From Acetofilamentum sp. (GTDB lineage Bacteria > Bacteroidota > Bacteroidia > Bacteroidales > JAFGXI01), in the NCBI GenBank assembly GCA_020720565.1, contig DYOK01000172.1, forward strand, positions 1 to 5,615: 5,615 nt of DNA, in the 5' to 3' direction. The notes beneath the pieces are model-generated. The model did no database searches, was not told where the DNA came from, and saw nothing but the letters and a program-made list of their open reading frames with translations. Each line of letters starts with the position of its first letter. Position 1 is the first letter of the stretch. Below, one piece after another: positions 1-5,597 of this stretch. A program made the position numbers and the translations under genes.

Positions 1-144
1 ATATCGGCCATCCGTTTTTAAATCAAAATCGGCTCGATTAAAAAGCGCTTCTAACTTAACATTAAAACTCCGGGCAAATGGTGTTTATTTCCCTTAAAAA
101 AATAAATAATCAAATATACCGATTCTCAAAAAAACCAAACGGGC
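1..144. other. Left flank, no supported gene
   Basis: This stretch lies downstream of the hemD stop. On the plus strand a frame open from the left edge runs to a TAA at 95-97 (31 codons, ending ...RANGVYFP); another ends at 39-41. Either could be the tail of a convergent gene. On the minus strand a frame is open to the edge but has no ATG, GTG or TTG after its upstream stop. None of these is long enough to exceed chance, and I recognise no family. Bases 27-39 form a small dyad (AATCG, loop GCT, CGATT). On the minus strand, T-rich runs follow the hemD stop (CCCGTTTGG then seven T), a weak terminator candidate at best. Confidence 0.3.
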
Positions 145-900
145 TTATTTCTTTTTATTAGCCTCTTTTACGTACTGTTCTAAAGCCATGGTCATAGATG
201 GTGCTTTGGGCGTTGGCGACTGAATATCGAGTCGCAAACCAGCGTCTTCGACGGCTTTTGCAGTAGTAGGTCCAAATGCTGCAATTCTGGTTTCGCCTTG
301 TATAAAATCGGGGAAATTTTGAAACAACGATTTTATTCCCGAGGGACTAAAGAACACCAAAACATCGTATTTGATATCGGCTAAGTCTGACAAATCGCTT
401 AACACAGTACGGTACATAATGGCTTTAGCATATGTTAATCCCGACTTATCTAAGGTAGCAGGTATCGACTGTTTGTGTATGTCAGAAAGTGGAATTAAAA
501 ATTTTTCTTCCTTGTGTTTTAGAGCCATGTTCACCATATCGTCAAATTTTCCGTTGGCCGAAAAAATCTTACGTTTTCTATACACAATGTATTTTTGAAG
601 ATAAAACGCAGTAGCTTCCGACACACAAAAGTATTTCATTTCGTCGGGAATGGTCACCCGCAATTCTTCGGCTAGCCTAAAGTAATGGTCAATGGCAGTG
701 CGGCTGGTAAAAAAAACCGCCGTAAAATCCAAAAGAATTATTTTTGATTGACGAAATTCTGTAGCACTAATTTCTTCTACATGAATAAAAGGTCTGAAAT
801 CAATATTCAGATTATACTTTTGAGCTAAATCGAAATAAGGTGACTTGTCGGTTTGCGGTTTGGGTTGCGAAACCAGAATGCTCTTGACTTTTTTAAACAT
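145..900 (-). CDS. hemD: Uroporphyrinogen-III synthase (HemD family)
   Basis: A 251-residue protein matching the HemD family in length and motif layout. HemD proteins cyclise hydroxymethylbilane to uroporphyrinogen III, with inversion of ring D, in cytoplasmic tetrapyrrole (haem/sirohaem) synthesis. Visible signatures are an N-terminal strand ILVSQP (8-13), FTSRTAIDHYF (64-74, the family's 'FTS..av' segment), YRTV (163-166), FFSPSGIKSLF (183-193) and IAAFGPTTAKAVEDAGL (206-222, the typical 'aiGptTa.al...G' motif), then PSMTMALEQYV near the C-terminus. Two Rossmann-like lobes are expected. The family has few invariant catalytic residues, so function is inferred from the motif pattern. The ATG at 900 is preceded by AAAGGAAG with 6-nt spacing; it overlaps the stop of the upstream DUF4271 gene, which suggests translational coupling. 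The basic lysine-rich tail (ANKKK) is unremarkable. No frameshift or truncation is seen. Confidence 0.9.
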   Translation of the reverse strand: MFKKVKSILVSQPKPQTDKSPYFDLAQKYNLNIDFRPFIHVEEISATEFRQSKIILLDFTAVFFTSRTAIDHYFRLAEELRVTIPDEMKYFCVSEATAFYLQKYIVYRKRKIFSANGKFDDMVNMALKHKEEKFLIPLSDIHKQSIPATLDKSGLTYAKAIMYRTVLSDLSDLADIKYDVLVFFSPSGIKSLFQNFPDFIQGETRIAAFGPTTAKAVEDAGLRLDIQSPTPKAPSMTMALEQYVKEANKKK

Positions 901-906
901 GCAATG

Positions 907-914
907 CTTCCTTT
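907..914 (-). promoter_or_regulatory. Shine-Dalgarno-like site of hemD
   Basis: On the minus strand AAAGGAAG lies 6 nt before the hemD ATG and overlaps the TAA of the upstream gene (915-913). Many Bacteroidota genes lack an obvious SD, so a good one embedded in the previous stop codon supports the 900 start and coupled translation with the DUF4271 gene. Confidence 0.55.
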
Positions 915-2001
915 AGTTAAAGCTCGATATGATTTTGTATAACCACATCAAGGGTACAATTTCAAGGGTGCAAAGATACAAAAATAGGTATAAATAATGC
1001 ACTCTATGTTTAAAACTTATTTCAAACCCTCTAAACCATCGTATTAATGTAGTAATCAGCCACAAGAATAGCCCAAAAAAATATAAATAATTCGATGTTT
1101 CGTCTCTAAAATATGGGTACAACGTAACAATTGGTACCCAAAAAACACCCAAAATTCTGTTGTAATAATATACACTATAAAGATATTCGCTTATTAGATC
1201 TTTTGATTCGACCAAATAGGCTAAGAATTTATTTGATAGGGTAAACCATAAAAAATAAGCTGCTAATGCGGTTATAGCTGCAATAAACATTGGAAATTGT
1301 CCTGCAATTTGCCACAAATGCGTGTATCTAACGCCAAAAAAATAGAGCATTAAACCGCCATTGACATAGAATATTAGACTCAAGAAAAATTCCAACTGAA
1401 TGCTGAGCGAATTTTGCTCTTTAAACATTTTATAAAATTGCTGATAACTAAAAACCGACTGCAAATACATTTTAATTTTCGCTTTAAATTGAAAGCGAAG
1501 GGTCGCTACGGTAAACCAAATAGCCAGCAATATTATTATTAGCCAAATGGAAGTGTTCAGTGGTTTATTTTCAATTTTTTTGGCTTCGACCACAGGTTTA
1601 GGTGTAATCAAAACAACCTGATTTGGCGATTTTAATTGACTTTGCACCTCATCGATCCATTCGTCTTTCGATAGCTCCCATGCACTTGGCTGCCCAAAAA
1701 AGTCTTGAATTTCGGGTAGAAAATGACTTTTTTCTGGTCGGTTAACAAAACCTGATTTTAACCATAAAGTATCGGGTTTTAGCCAAATAATCGAAGATTT
1801 TGGTATATAACTGGGCAGGTTTTCTTCGTTTTTGGGGCGAAGTTTTTTGGTATTTTGAATAACCAGTTTATGAATTTTCTTACTTTCGGCAAAGTCGGTT
1901 CGTAAAATCGATTTTGCCTGTGCTCCATAGAACGCCGCTTCCCCGGTTTGACTCGAGTCAGCTACCTGTGTAAGTTCTTTGGGCCAATAGTAAAAATTCA
2001 T
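913..2001 (-). CDS. DUF4271 family integral membrane protein
   Basis: A 362-residue protein in two parts. Residues 1 to about 150 are hydrophilic, with no signal peptide, and include a Lys/Pro-rich linker before the membrane. Residues about 151-357 contain roughly six hydrophobic helices: about 152-170, 204-222, 237-261, 283-298, 303-322 and 334-356. The last carries YLYLCTLEIVPLMWLYK, which fits the conserved C-terminal signature of DUF4271 as I know it ('LYLC..EI.Pl..l.K'). The biochemical role is unknown; no catalytic or transport motif is visible. It is placed 12 bp upstream of hemD, a linkage commonly seen in Bacteroidota, but nothing in the sequence ties it to haem synthesis directly. 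The ATG at 2001 follows AAATAAAGGTAAGA, a weak SD-like run. The family name is assigned from the C-terminal motif, the helix pattern and the hemD neighbour. Confidence 0.85.
   Translation of the reverse strand: MNFYYWPKELTQVADSSQTGEAAFYGAQAKSILRTDFAESKKIHKLVIQNTKKLRPKNEENLPSYIPKSSIIWLKPDTLWLKSGFVNRPEKSHFLPEIQDFFGQPSAWELSKDEWIDEVQSQLKSPNQVVLITPKPVVEAKKIENKPLNTSIWLIIILLAIWFTVATLRFQFKAKIKMYLQSVFSYQQFYKMFKEQNSLSIQLEFFLSLIFYVNGGLMLYFFGVRYTHLWQIAGQFPMFIAAITALAAYFLWFTLSNKFLAYLVESKDLISEYLYSVYYYNRILGVFWVPIVTLYPYFRDETSNYLYFFGLFLWLITTLIRWFRGFEISFKHRVHYLYLFLYLCTLEIVPLMWLYKIISSFN
971..978 (-). promoter_or_regulatory. Possible internal -7 element before hemD
   Basis: TATCTTTG on the minus strand fits the Bacteroidota -7 consensus TAnnTTTG and lies about 70 nt before the hemD ATG, inside the DUF4271 gene. 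I see no TTG-type -33 element at the expected distance. These bases also encode part of the YLC of the conserved DUF4271 motif, so coding constraint explains them equally well. A match with six fixed bases is expected several times by chance in a window this size. Confidence 0.15.
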
Positions 2002-2079
2002 TCTTACCTTTATTTAAGTGTTCTGAATAATATAATGTCGAATTTTATTCAACTAAGCGCTAGACAAATTGCCCGTTTT

Positions 2080-2120
2080 AACCAAGAAATCGGTCAAAGA
2101 CCTTATGGTTTCATTTAACC
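2080..2120. repeat. Nested small dyads between pheT and DUF4271
   Basis: GGTC-AAA-GACC (2092-2102) is a perfect 4-bp stem with a 3-nt loop. It is flanked by AACC (2080-2083) and GGTT (2107-2110), which can also pair, and GGTT can alternatively pair with AACC at 2117-2120. On the minus strand this lies in the transcript between pheT and DUF4271. There is no T-run after it, so it is not a standard intrinsic terminator. It may be an RNA structure, or chance. Confidence 0.25.
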
Positions 2121-2137
2121 GAATTTTGGATACGCTA

Positions 2138-2157
2138 TCGATCATTCGAATTATCGA
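2138..2157. repeat. 20-bp near-perfect palindrome overlapping the pheT stop
   Basis: TCGAT-C-ATTCGAAT-T-ATCGA has a perfect 8-bp centre (ATTCGAAT) and 5-bp arms matching across one mispaired position, so 18 of 20 bases are symmetric. The pheT stop codon (TAA, 2153-2151) lies inside it. As RNA it could form a stem of about 8 bp with a 4-nt loop. There is no T-run, so it may be a read-through attenuator, an mRNA 3' end stabiliser or a protein-binding dyad. Its function is not determinable from sequence. Confidence 0.4.
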
Positions 2158-4592
2158 ATCTGAGCCGCATGTTCGTTTTGAAAAAGATAAATTAACTTGC
2201 TCATCATTTTATCAATTTCTTTATCGTTAAGCGTTTTGGTTTCGTCTTGAAAAATAAAACTTAGAGCGTACGATTTTTTTCCTTGTGCTAGTTTTTCGCC
2301 TCGGTACACATCAAAAATGTCGACTTTTTTCAAGAGCTTCTTTTCGGCTTTTTCGGCTGTGCGTTTTAAATCGGTAAAGCTGACAGTTTCGTCAACTAAT
2401 AGTGCTAAATCGCGTCTTACTTCGGGGAATTTAGCCACTTCTTGATACTTAATATCGTGTTTGGGCATCAATTGTATGGCCGCTTGGGCATCGAATTCTG
2501 CATAAAAGACATCGGCATCGATATCGAATGGTTTCAAAACCGCAGCATCAATAATCCCCATTCTGAGTAATACTTTTTGATTCGCACTGTATATCAAACC
2601 CTCGGCCCAAATGTCGTTGCTAAAATACTCGGTTTGCCATTGGTCGATACGTAATTTTTTAAGTACCCCTTCGACATGGCTTTTGAGCGTATAAAAGTTT
2701 TGGTCTTTGGCCTTGCCAATCCAACTTTCGGGTTGATTTTTTCCACAAATGCTTAATGCCAATCTATATTGTTCTTTATAATTTTTTTGTGGATTATCGT
2801 TTTTAACTTGGTTATTGTACACACTGCAATTGCCCCACTCGTACCACATTAAATCGGCATTTTTATGATTAATGTTATAGGCAATGCTTTCCAAAGCTCC
2901 GAACAAAAGGGTTTGACGCATCGCATTTAAATCGGAACTCAACGGATTGCTAATTCGGACGGTTTGCTCTGCAGGGAATGTTTCGGATTGATCGTAATAC
3001 GATGCTTTGGTCAACGAATTGGCCATCATTTCGTTAAAACCGTTGCTCGACAGATAGTCCGAAATGTAATTGACCACCGCTTGTTTGTCGGGTTTGGGCG
3101 AGAAGGTAATGGACGAATGCAAAAGTTGCGGTACTGCCACCCGGTTATACCCATATATCCGTAAAACTTCTTCTACAATGTCGGCAGGTCTTTGCACGTC
3201 GACCCGATAGGGTGGAACTTGCAATTTAAGTATATCGCCATGGTCTATCACCTGAATTTCTAAGGCACTGAGTATGCTCAAAAGTTGATTTTTTGGTATC
3301 GCTTCGCCAATAAGTGCATTAATTCTCGATATTGAAACTTCGATATCAAAATGAGCTATAGGTTCGGGATAGATATCGAACACCTGCGAGCTAATTTGTC
3401 CGCCAGCCAGTTCTTGAAGTAAAAGTGCCGCACGTTTTAAGGCAATTAGGGTCATATTGGGGTCGGTGCCACGTTCGAAACGGAACGAAGCATCGGTGCT
3501 TAATCCATGACGTTTGGCTGTTTTGCGAACCCAAACCGAGTCGAAATAAGCCGATTCTAAAAAGATAGAAGTGGTTTGGGCACTCACTCCCGACTGGGCA
3601 CCACCAAAAACACCCGCAATACACATGGGGGCTTGGGTGTTGCAAATCATTAAATCGTCGGCGTTAAGTTTTCGCTCAATGCCATCGAGTGTGGTAAACA
3701 AAGTTTGATCGGCAACTGTCCCTACCACAATTTTACGCCCTGCTATAGCGTCTAAATCGAACGCATGCAAAGGCTGTCCAAGCTCGTGTAGGACAAAATT
3801 AGTAACGTCGACCACATTGTTAATGGGATTTAAACCTATCGATTTAAGTCTGTTTTTGAGCCATTCGGGCGATTCTTTTACGGACAAGCCTTCCATTAAA
3901 AGTCCCGAATAACGTTTGCATCCGGCCGATTGCTGAACTTGAACGGTAAAATCGTTTCGATCTGGCCCAGGTCGAAACGCATCGACCGATGGCAGTTGAT
4001 AGCTGATATTTTCGCCGCTGGCTTGGAAATAAGCTACCAAATCGCGCACCACACCTAAGTGCGAGGCCGCATCAATTCTATTGGGTGTTAATTCGACTTC
4101 TAAAATGGTGTCCGACTCCAGTTTAAAATAACTACCAGCCGAAGTCCCAACTGGGGTTTGACTGGGTAGAACCATGATGCCGGCATGGCTTGTTCCCAAA
4201 CCAATTTCGTCTTCGGCACAAATCATTCCTTCGGAAGTTTCGCCTCTTATTTTCGATTTTTTAATGGTAAACGATTCGTCGCCATGGTACAATTCGGTAC
4301 CCACAGTTGCCACCACAACCTTTTGCCCAGCAGCCACATTGGGTGCACCGCAAACAATAGGTAAGACTTCCGAACCCACATTAACAGTAGTTATCGACAA
4401 ACTATCGGCGTTAGGATGTTTTTCGCATGTTAAAACTTCGCCAATCACCAAACCTTTTAAACCGCCTTTGATGGTCTCGAATGTTTCGATTCCACTCACT
4501 TCTAAACCAATGCTGGTTAATGTCTTAGATACGATTTCGGGTGTAATTTCCTTGCTTAAATATTGTGATAACCACTGATAAGAAACTTTCAT
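2151..4592 (-). CDS. pheT: Phenylalanine--tRNA ligase beta subunit
   Basis: An 813-residue protein, full length for bacterial PheT. With PheS it forms the alpha2-beta2 synthetase that charges tRNA-Phe in the cytoplasm. Domains in order: N-terminal MKVSYQWLSQYL; an EMAP-type tRNA-binding OB fold at about 42-155 (HPNADSL 59-65, CGAPNV 81-86, SEGMICAEDEIGLG 120-133); the B3/B4 region at about 215-385, which in the family carries editing (NNVVDVTNFVLHELGQP from 258, RFERGTDP 371-378); B5 at about 410-485 with VDVQRPADIVEEVLRIYGY, where D465, D471, E474 and E475 have the spacing of the family's Mg2+ ligands; a catalytic-core-like domain at about 495-690; and a C-terminal FDX-ACB domain at about 720-812 starting KFPEVRRDLALLVD. 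The ATG at 4592 is chosen over an in-frame TTG at 4619 because family members begin M-K-x-S-x-x-W and because the TTG lies inside the -7 promoter element. pheS is not adjacent. No truncation or missing motif is seen. Confidence 0.98.
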   Translation of the reverse strand: MKVSYQWLSQYLSKEITPEIVSKTLTSIGLEVSGIETFETIKGGLKGLVIGEVLTCEKHPNADSLSITTVNVGSEVLPIVCGAPNVAAGQKVVVATVGTELYHGDESFTIKKSKIRGETSEGMICAEDEIGLGTSHAGIMVLPSQTPVGTSAGSYFKLESDTILEVELTPNRIDAASHLGVVRDLVAYFQASGENISYQLPSVDAFRPGPDRNDFTVQVQQSAGCKRYSGLLMEGLSVKESPEWLKNRLKSIGLNPINNVVDVTNFVLHELGQPLHAFDLDAIAGRKIVVGTVADQTLFTTLDGIERKLNADDLMICNTQAPMCIAGVFGGAQSGVSAQTTSIFLESAYFDSVWVRKTAKRHGLSTDASFRFERGTDPNMTLIALKRAALLLQELAGGQISSQVFDIYPEPIAHFDIEVSISRINALIGEAIPKNQLLSILSALEIQVIDHGDILKLQVPPYRVDVQRPADIVEEVLRIYGYNRVAVPQLLHSSITFSPKPDKQAVVNYISDYLSSNGFNEMMANSLTKASYYDQSETFPAEQTVRISNPLSSDLNAMRQTLLFGALESIAYNINHKNADLMWYEWGNCSVYNNQVKNDNPQKNYKEQYRLALSICGKNQPESWIGKAKDQNFYTLKSHVEGVLKKLRIDQWQTEYFSNDIWAEGLIYSANQKVLLRMGIIDAAVLKPFDIDADVFYAEFDAQAAIQLMPKHDIKYQEVAKFPEVRRDLALLVDETVSFTDLKRTAEKAEKKLLKKVDIFDVYRGEKLAQGKKSYALSFIFQDETKTLNDKEIDKMMSKLIYLFQNEHAAQIR

Positions 4593-4616
4593 AAACTTGT
4601 TTTTGTATATAACCCA

Positions 4617-4624
4617 CAAAGTTA
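4617..4624 (-). promoter_or_regulatory. pheT promoter, -7 element TAACTTTG
   Basis: TAACTTTG on the minus strand is an exact match to the Bacteroidota TAnnTTTG -7 consensus, 24 nt before the pheT ATG. Transcription would start near 4610, leaving a leader of about 20 nt. About 20 bp upstream there is a T-run followed by CGG rather than a clean TTG -33 element. The match alone is weak evidence; its position directly before a strong gene is what supports it. Confidence 0.6.
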
Positions 4625-4682
4625 CAATAAAATATTTTATTCCGAAAAAACGTAGTATCGACTCAAAAGGGCAATCGCAGTT

Positions 4683-4784
4683 GTCAGTTCGAGCAGCTTT
4701 CGCCAGAAAGCATATCGAGAACTTTTCCCAAAACGTGGCACAAATTTATCTCGATAAATACCATTCTGGAACACTCGACATGAC
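4683..4784. repeat. 102-bp element with imperfect terminal inverted repeats
   Basis: It begins GTCAGTTCGAG (4683-4693) and ends CTCGACATGAC (4774-4784); the ends are inverted copies matching at 9 of 11 positions. Inside are two hairpins: 4686-4723, with inner stem GCTTTC/GAAAGC, loop GCCA and outer AGTT..CGA/TCG..AACT pairing; and 4744-4759, ATTTAT-CTCG-ATAAAT. The general form (GTCA-TCGAG ends, stem, CGAGAACTTT link, stem) resembles intergenic repeats I know from Bacteroidota, especially Flavobacteriia. It has no coding capacity. It may be a small non-autonomous repeat, and its hairpins could also affect transcription between pheT and the region to its right. Confidence 0.5.
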
Positions 4785-4858
4785 ATTGTTTTGAATTTTC
4801 TCTCGCCTCTGTCGTTAAATGAGATTCCAATATTTTTTCTTTTACTATTGTCCTGATA

Positions 4859-4866
4859 CAAAAGTA
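4859..4866 (-). promoter_or_regulatory. Possible distal -7 element upstream of pheT
   Basis: TACTTTTG on the minus strand fits TAnnTTTG. If active, it would give a pheT transcript with a leader of about 260 nt reading through the 4683-4784 hairpins. No TTG-type -33 element is visible and chance matches are expected in AT-rich sequence, so this is a weak candidate. Confidence 0.2.
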
Positions 4867-4911
4867 ACAAAAAATAGAGGCTAGATTTTATCTACCACCA
4901 AATTGATATAT

Positions 4912-4925
4912 AGGGGCGTAGCCCT
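4912..4925 (+). repeat. REP-like palindrome, copy 1
   Basis: AGGGGCGTAGCCCT, followed by GAAAT. GGGC and GCCC form a stem around a GTA loop. This copy is intact. Confidence 0.65.
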
Positions 4926-4964
4926 GAAATCATCGTAGAAAATGCATAAGACCGCGAAATAAAT

Positions 4965-4978
4965 AGGGGCGTAGCCTT
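4965..4978 (+). repeat. REP-like palindrome, copy 2 (degenerate arm)
   Basis: AGGGGCGTAGCCTT, followed by GAAAT as in copy 1. One C-to-T change weakens the right arm to a possible G-U pair in RNA. Confidence 0.6.
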
Positions 4979-5018
4979 GAAATCTAAATATTTTAGAAAT
5001 ATTATTTGAGGTTAGATT

Positions 5019-5042
5019 AAAAAAGCTCTGAAAGCGTTTTTT
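5019..5042. terminator. Possible bidirectional terminator hairpin
   Basis: AAAAAAGCT, loop CTGAA, AGC, bulged G, then TTTTTT. The A-run pairs with the T-run, and either strand reads a T-run after the GCT/AGC stem. The GC part is only 3 bp, so it would be weak. It lies between the two inverted REP-like units. Confidence 0.25.
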
Positions 5043-5053
5043 AAATACTTATA

Positions 5054-5069
5054 AATCAAGATTTTGATT
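5054..5069. repeat. AT-rich dyad AATCAA-GATT-TTGATT
   Basis: Perfect 6-bp arms around a 4-nt loop, followed on the plus strand by a T-rich stretch. It sits at the centre of the inverted REP-like pair. The stem is low in GC and of doubtful function. Confidence 0.25.
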
Positions 5070-5149
5070 ATTTTCTTATTAAAAAATCCTGTCAGGGCAA
5101 ATGTCTTATGATCTACCTTTTTATACTAAATTCTTATTTGTTTTATATC

Positions 5150-5163
5150 AGGGCTACGCCCCT
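5150..5163 (-). repeat. REP-like palindrome, copy 3 (inverted)
   Basis: The plus strand reads AGGGCTACGCCCCT, the exact reverse complement of the copy 1 core. On the minus strand it is followed by GATAT, close to the GAAAT of copies 1 and 2. Confidence 0.65.
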
Positions 5164-5199
5164 TTGTGTTGTGGGTTTTATTTGTGCTACGAAGATAAT

Positions 5200-5213
5200 A
5201 GGGCTACGCCCCT
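5200..5213 (-). repeat. REP-like palindrome, copy 4 (inverted)
   Basis: The plus strand reads AGGGCTACGCCCCT, identical in core to copy 3. On the minus strand it is followed after ATT by ATCTTCGTAG, the linker box shared with the left unit (ATCATCGTAG after copy 1). Confidence 0.65.
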
Positions 5214-5267
5214 TTATTGGATATTTTTTTCGCTGTGCGTGCATAAAATTGGATTTATAATCTTTAA

Positions 5268-5519
5268 TACTTTACCGATATTAGTTTAAAGATACTGCGT
5301 TCCAAACTTGTTAGGGGTGCTTTCGGTATTACTCAGATAACAGAAAGTAAGAGATGTATATCTGCTTTTTGGTACACTCGATACTTCACTAAAATCCCCC
5401 TTCGAAAGCCTGTTCCGCAAAGCATGAGGGTAACAAAGGGGGGTATTTTTTCACTCAGTGGTGGTTGTCATTTGCATTTAGCGTGGCTACCATTAACACT
5501 CAGGCGGAATTGGTTTTAA
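5268..5519 (+). other. Stop-free tract without a start; possible gene remnant
   Basis: One plus-strand frame is free of stops for 83 codons (TAA at 5517-5519) but has no ATG, GTG or TTG until ATG at 5424, which would leave only 31 residues. The translation (for instance VRGAFGITQITESKRC and GGCHLHLAWLPLTLRRNWF) is rich in Arg, Trp and Cys and matches no family I know. The minus strand is also open for about 50 codons over part of the same stretch. It may be the remnant of a coding sequence, or an intergenic repeat that happens to be poor in stops. I do not call it a gene. Confidence 0.25.
5391..5449. repeat. C-run/G-run inverted repeat
   Basis: AAAATCCCCCTT (5391-5402) pairs with AAAGGGGGGTATTTT (5435-5449), allowing one extra A and one extra C/G, across a 32-nt interior. 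On the plus strand the right arm ends in a run of six T (5446-5451), so it could act as a terminator for plus-strand transcripts. No gene to its left needs one. It lies within the stop-free tract. Confidence 0.4.
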
Positions 5520-5523
5520 CCAA
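5510..5523. repeat. Dyad TTGGTT-TT-AACCAA
   Basis: Perfect 6-bp arms with a 2-nt centre, about 67 bp before the plus-strand -7 element at 5590. It could be an operator for the gene beyond the right edge, but nothing identifies a regulator. Confidence 0.25.
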
Positions 5524-5553
5524 AAATATAAATTTACCATTGAATTAAACAAA

Positions 5554-5580
5554 CAACTCAACAATTCAACAACTCAACAA
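5554..5580 (+). repeat. Direct repeat CAACTCAACAA x2
   Basis: Two exact 11-nt copies (5554-5564 and 5570-5580) with TTCAA between, followed by an A-run. Simple A/C-rich DNA just upstream of the promoter candidate. Confidence 0.45.
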
Positions 5581-5589
5581 AAAAAAAAA

Positions 5590-5597
5590 TACCTTTG
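5590..5597 (+). promoter_or_regulatory. Plus-strand -7 element TACCTTTG
   Basis: An exact match to TAnnTTTG, after an A-run and 18 bases before the window ends. No TTG lies at the usual -33 distance. The position suggests a plus-strand gene starting shortly beyond the right edge, divergent from pheT. Confidence 0.45.

Larger units (their letters stand above)
4910..5217. repeat. Two REP-like units in inverted orientation
   Basis: The left unit (4910-4983) holds two direct copies of AGGGGCGTAGCCCT separated by 39 nt. The right unit (5145-5217) holds two copies on the opposite strand separated by 36 nt. Read in the same orientation, both units also share ATC-n-TCGTAG soon after the first copy, so the two are diverged copies of one unit of about 75 bp. 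About 160 bp of AT-rich DNA lies between them. GC-rich palindromes carrying GTAG recall REP sequences mobilised by REP-associated tyrosine transposases (RAYT, IS200-like), but no transposase is in the window, so that link is inference. Confidence 0.65.
4625..5589. other. Repeat-rich region without a convincing gene
   Basis: About 960 bases between the pheT promoter and a plus-strand promoter candidate at the right edge. It holds a 102-bp inverted-repeat element, four REP-like palindromes in two inverted units, AT-rich dyads, a stop-free tract and an A-rich repeated tail; these are listed separately. Short open frames here either run straight through repeats or start at TTG inside promoter-like sequence, and none resembles a protein family. 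I see no tRNA T-loop or CCA-end signature and no recognisable riboswitch. Confidence 0.6.

Noticed and set aside
371..598. Plus-strand 75-codon frame inside hemD
   Set aside because: It is antisense to a motif-bearing HemD frame and has no independent support.
2035..2118. Plus-strand 27-residue mini-ORF between pheT and DUF4271 (MSNFIQLSARQ...)
   Set aside because: It is too short to exceed chance, antisense to the operon, has no promoter or ribosome-binding site, and lies over the nested dyads.
2964..4578. Open frames inside pheT on both strands (2964-3164, 3391-3645, 4174-4578)
   Set aside because: All lie within the strongly supported pheT reading frame and are shadows of it.
4597..4794. 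Plus-strand 65-codon open frame
   Set aside because: It overlaps the pheT promoter and the inverted-repeat element on the opposite strand. Its sequence is low-complexity and explained by the repeat.
4637..4870. Minus-strand 77-codon open frame upstream of pheT
   Set aside because: It starts at a TTG next to a promoter-like TACTTTTG and translates straight through the 102-bp hairpin element. The product resembles no protein family.
4910..5217. CRISPR array
   Set aside because: There are only four short copies in two opposite orientations. The repeats are 14-21 bp palindromes, spacing is irregular across the centre, and no cas genes are present.
5101..5289. Plus-strand 62-codon open frame with hydrophobic product
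   Set aside because: It reads through REP-like copies 3 and 4 (giving GYAPL and RATPL). Its hydrophobicity comes from T-rich intergenic DNA, and there is no family resemblance.
5286..5400. Possible tRNA or structured RNA gene
   Set aside because: I looked for a T-loop GGTTCGA-type motif, anticodon stem and CCA end on both strands and found none.
5452..5494. Minus-strand 12-codon ORF (MVATLNANDNHH) ahead of the C/G-run hairpin, resembling an attenuator leader peptide
   Set aside because: Only two adjacent His codons and no Phe run. No biosynthetic operon follows directly; pheT is over 800 bp away beyond several hairpins.
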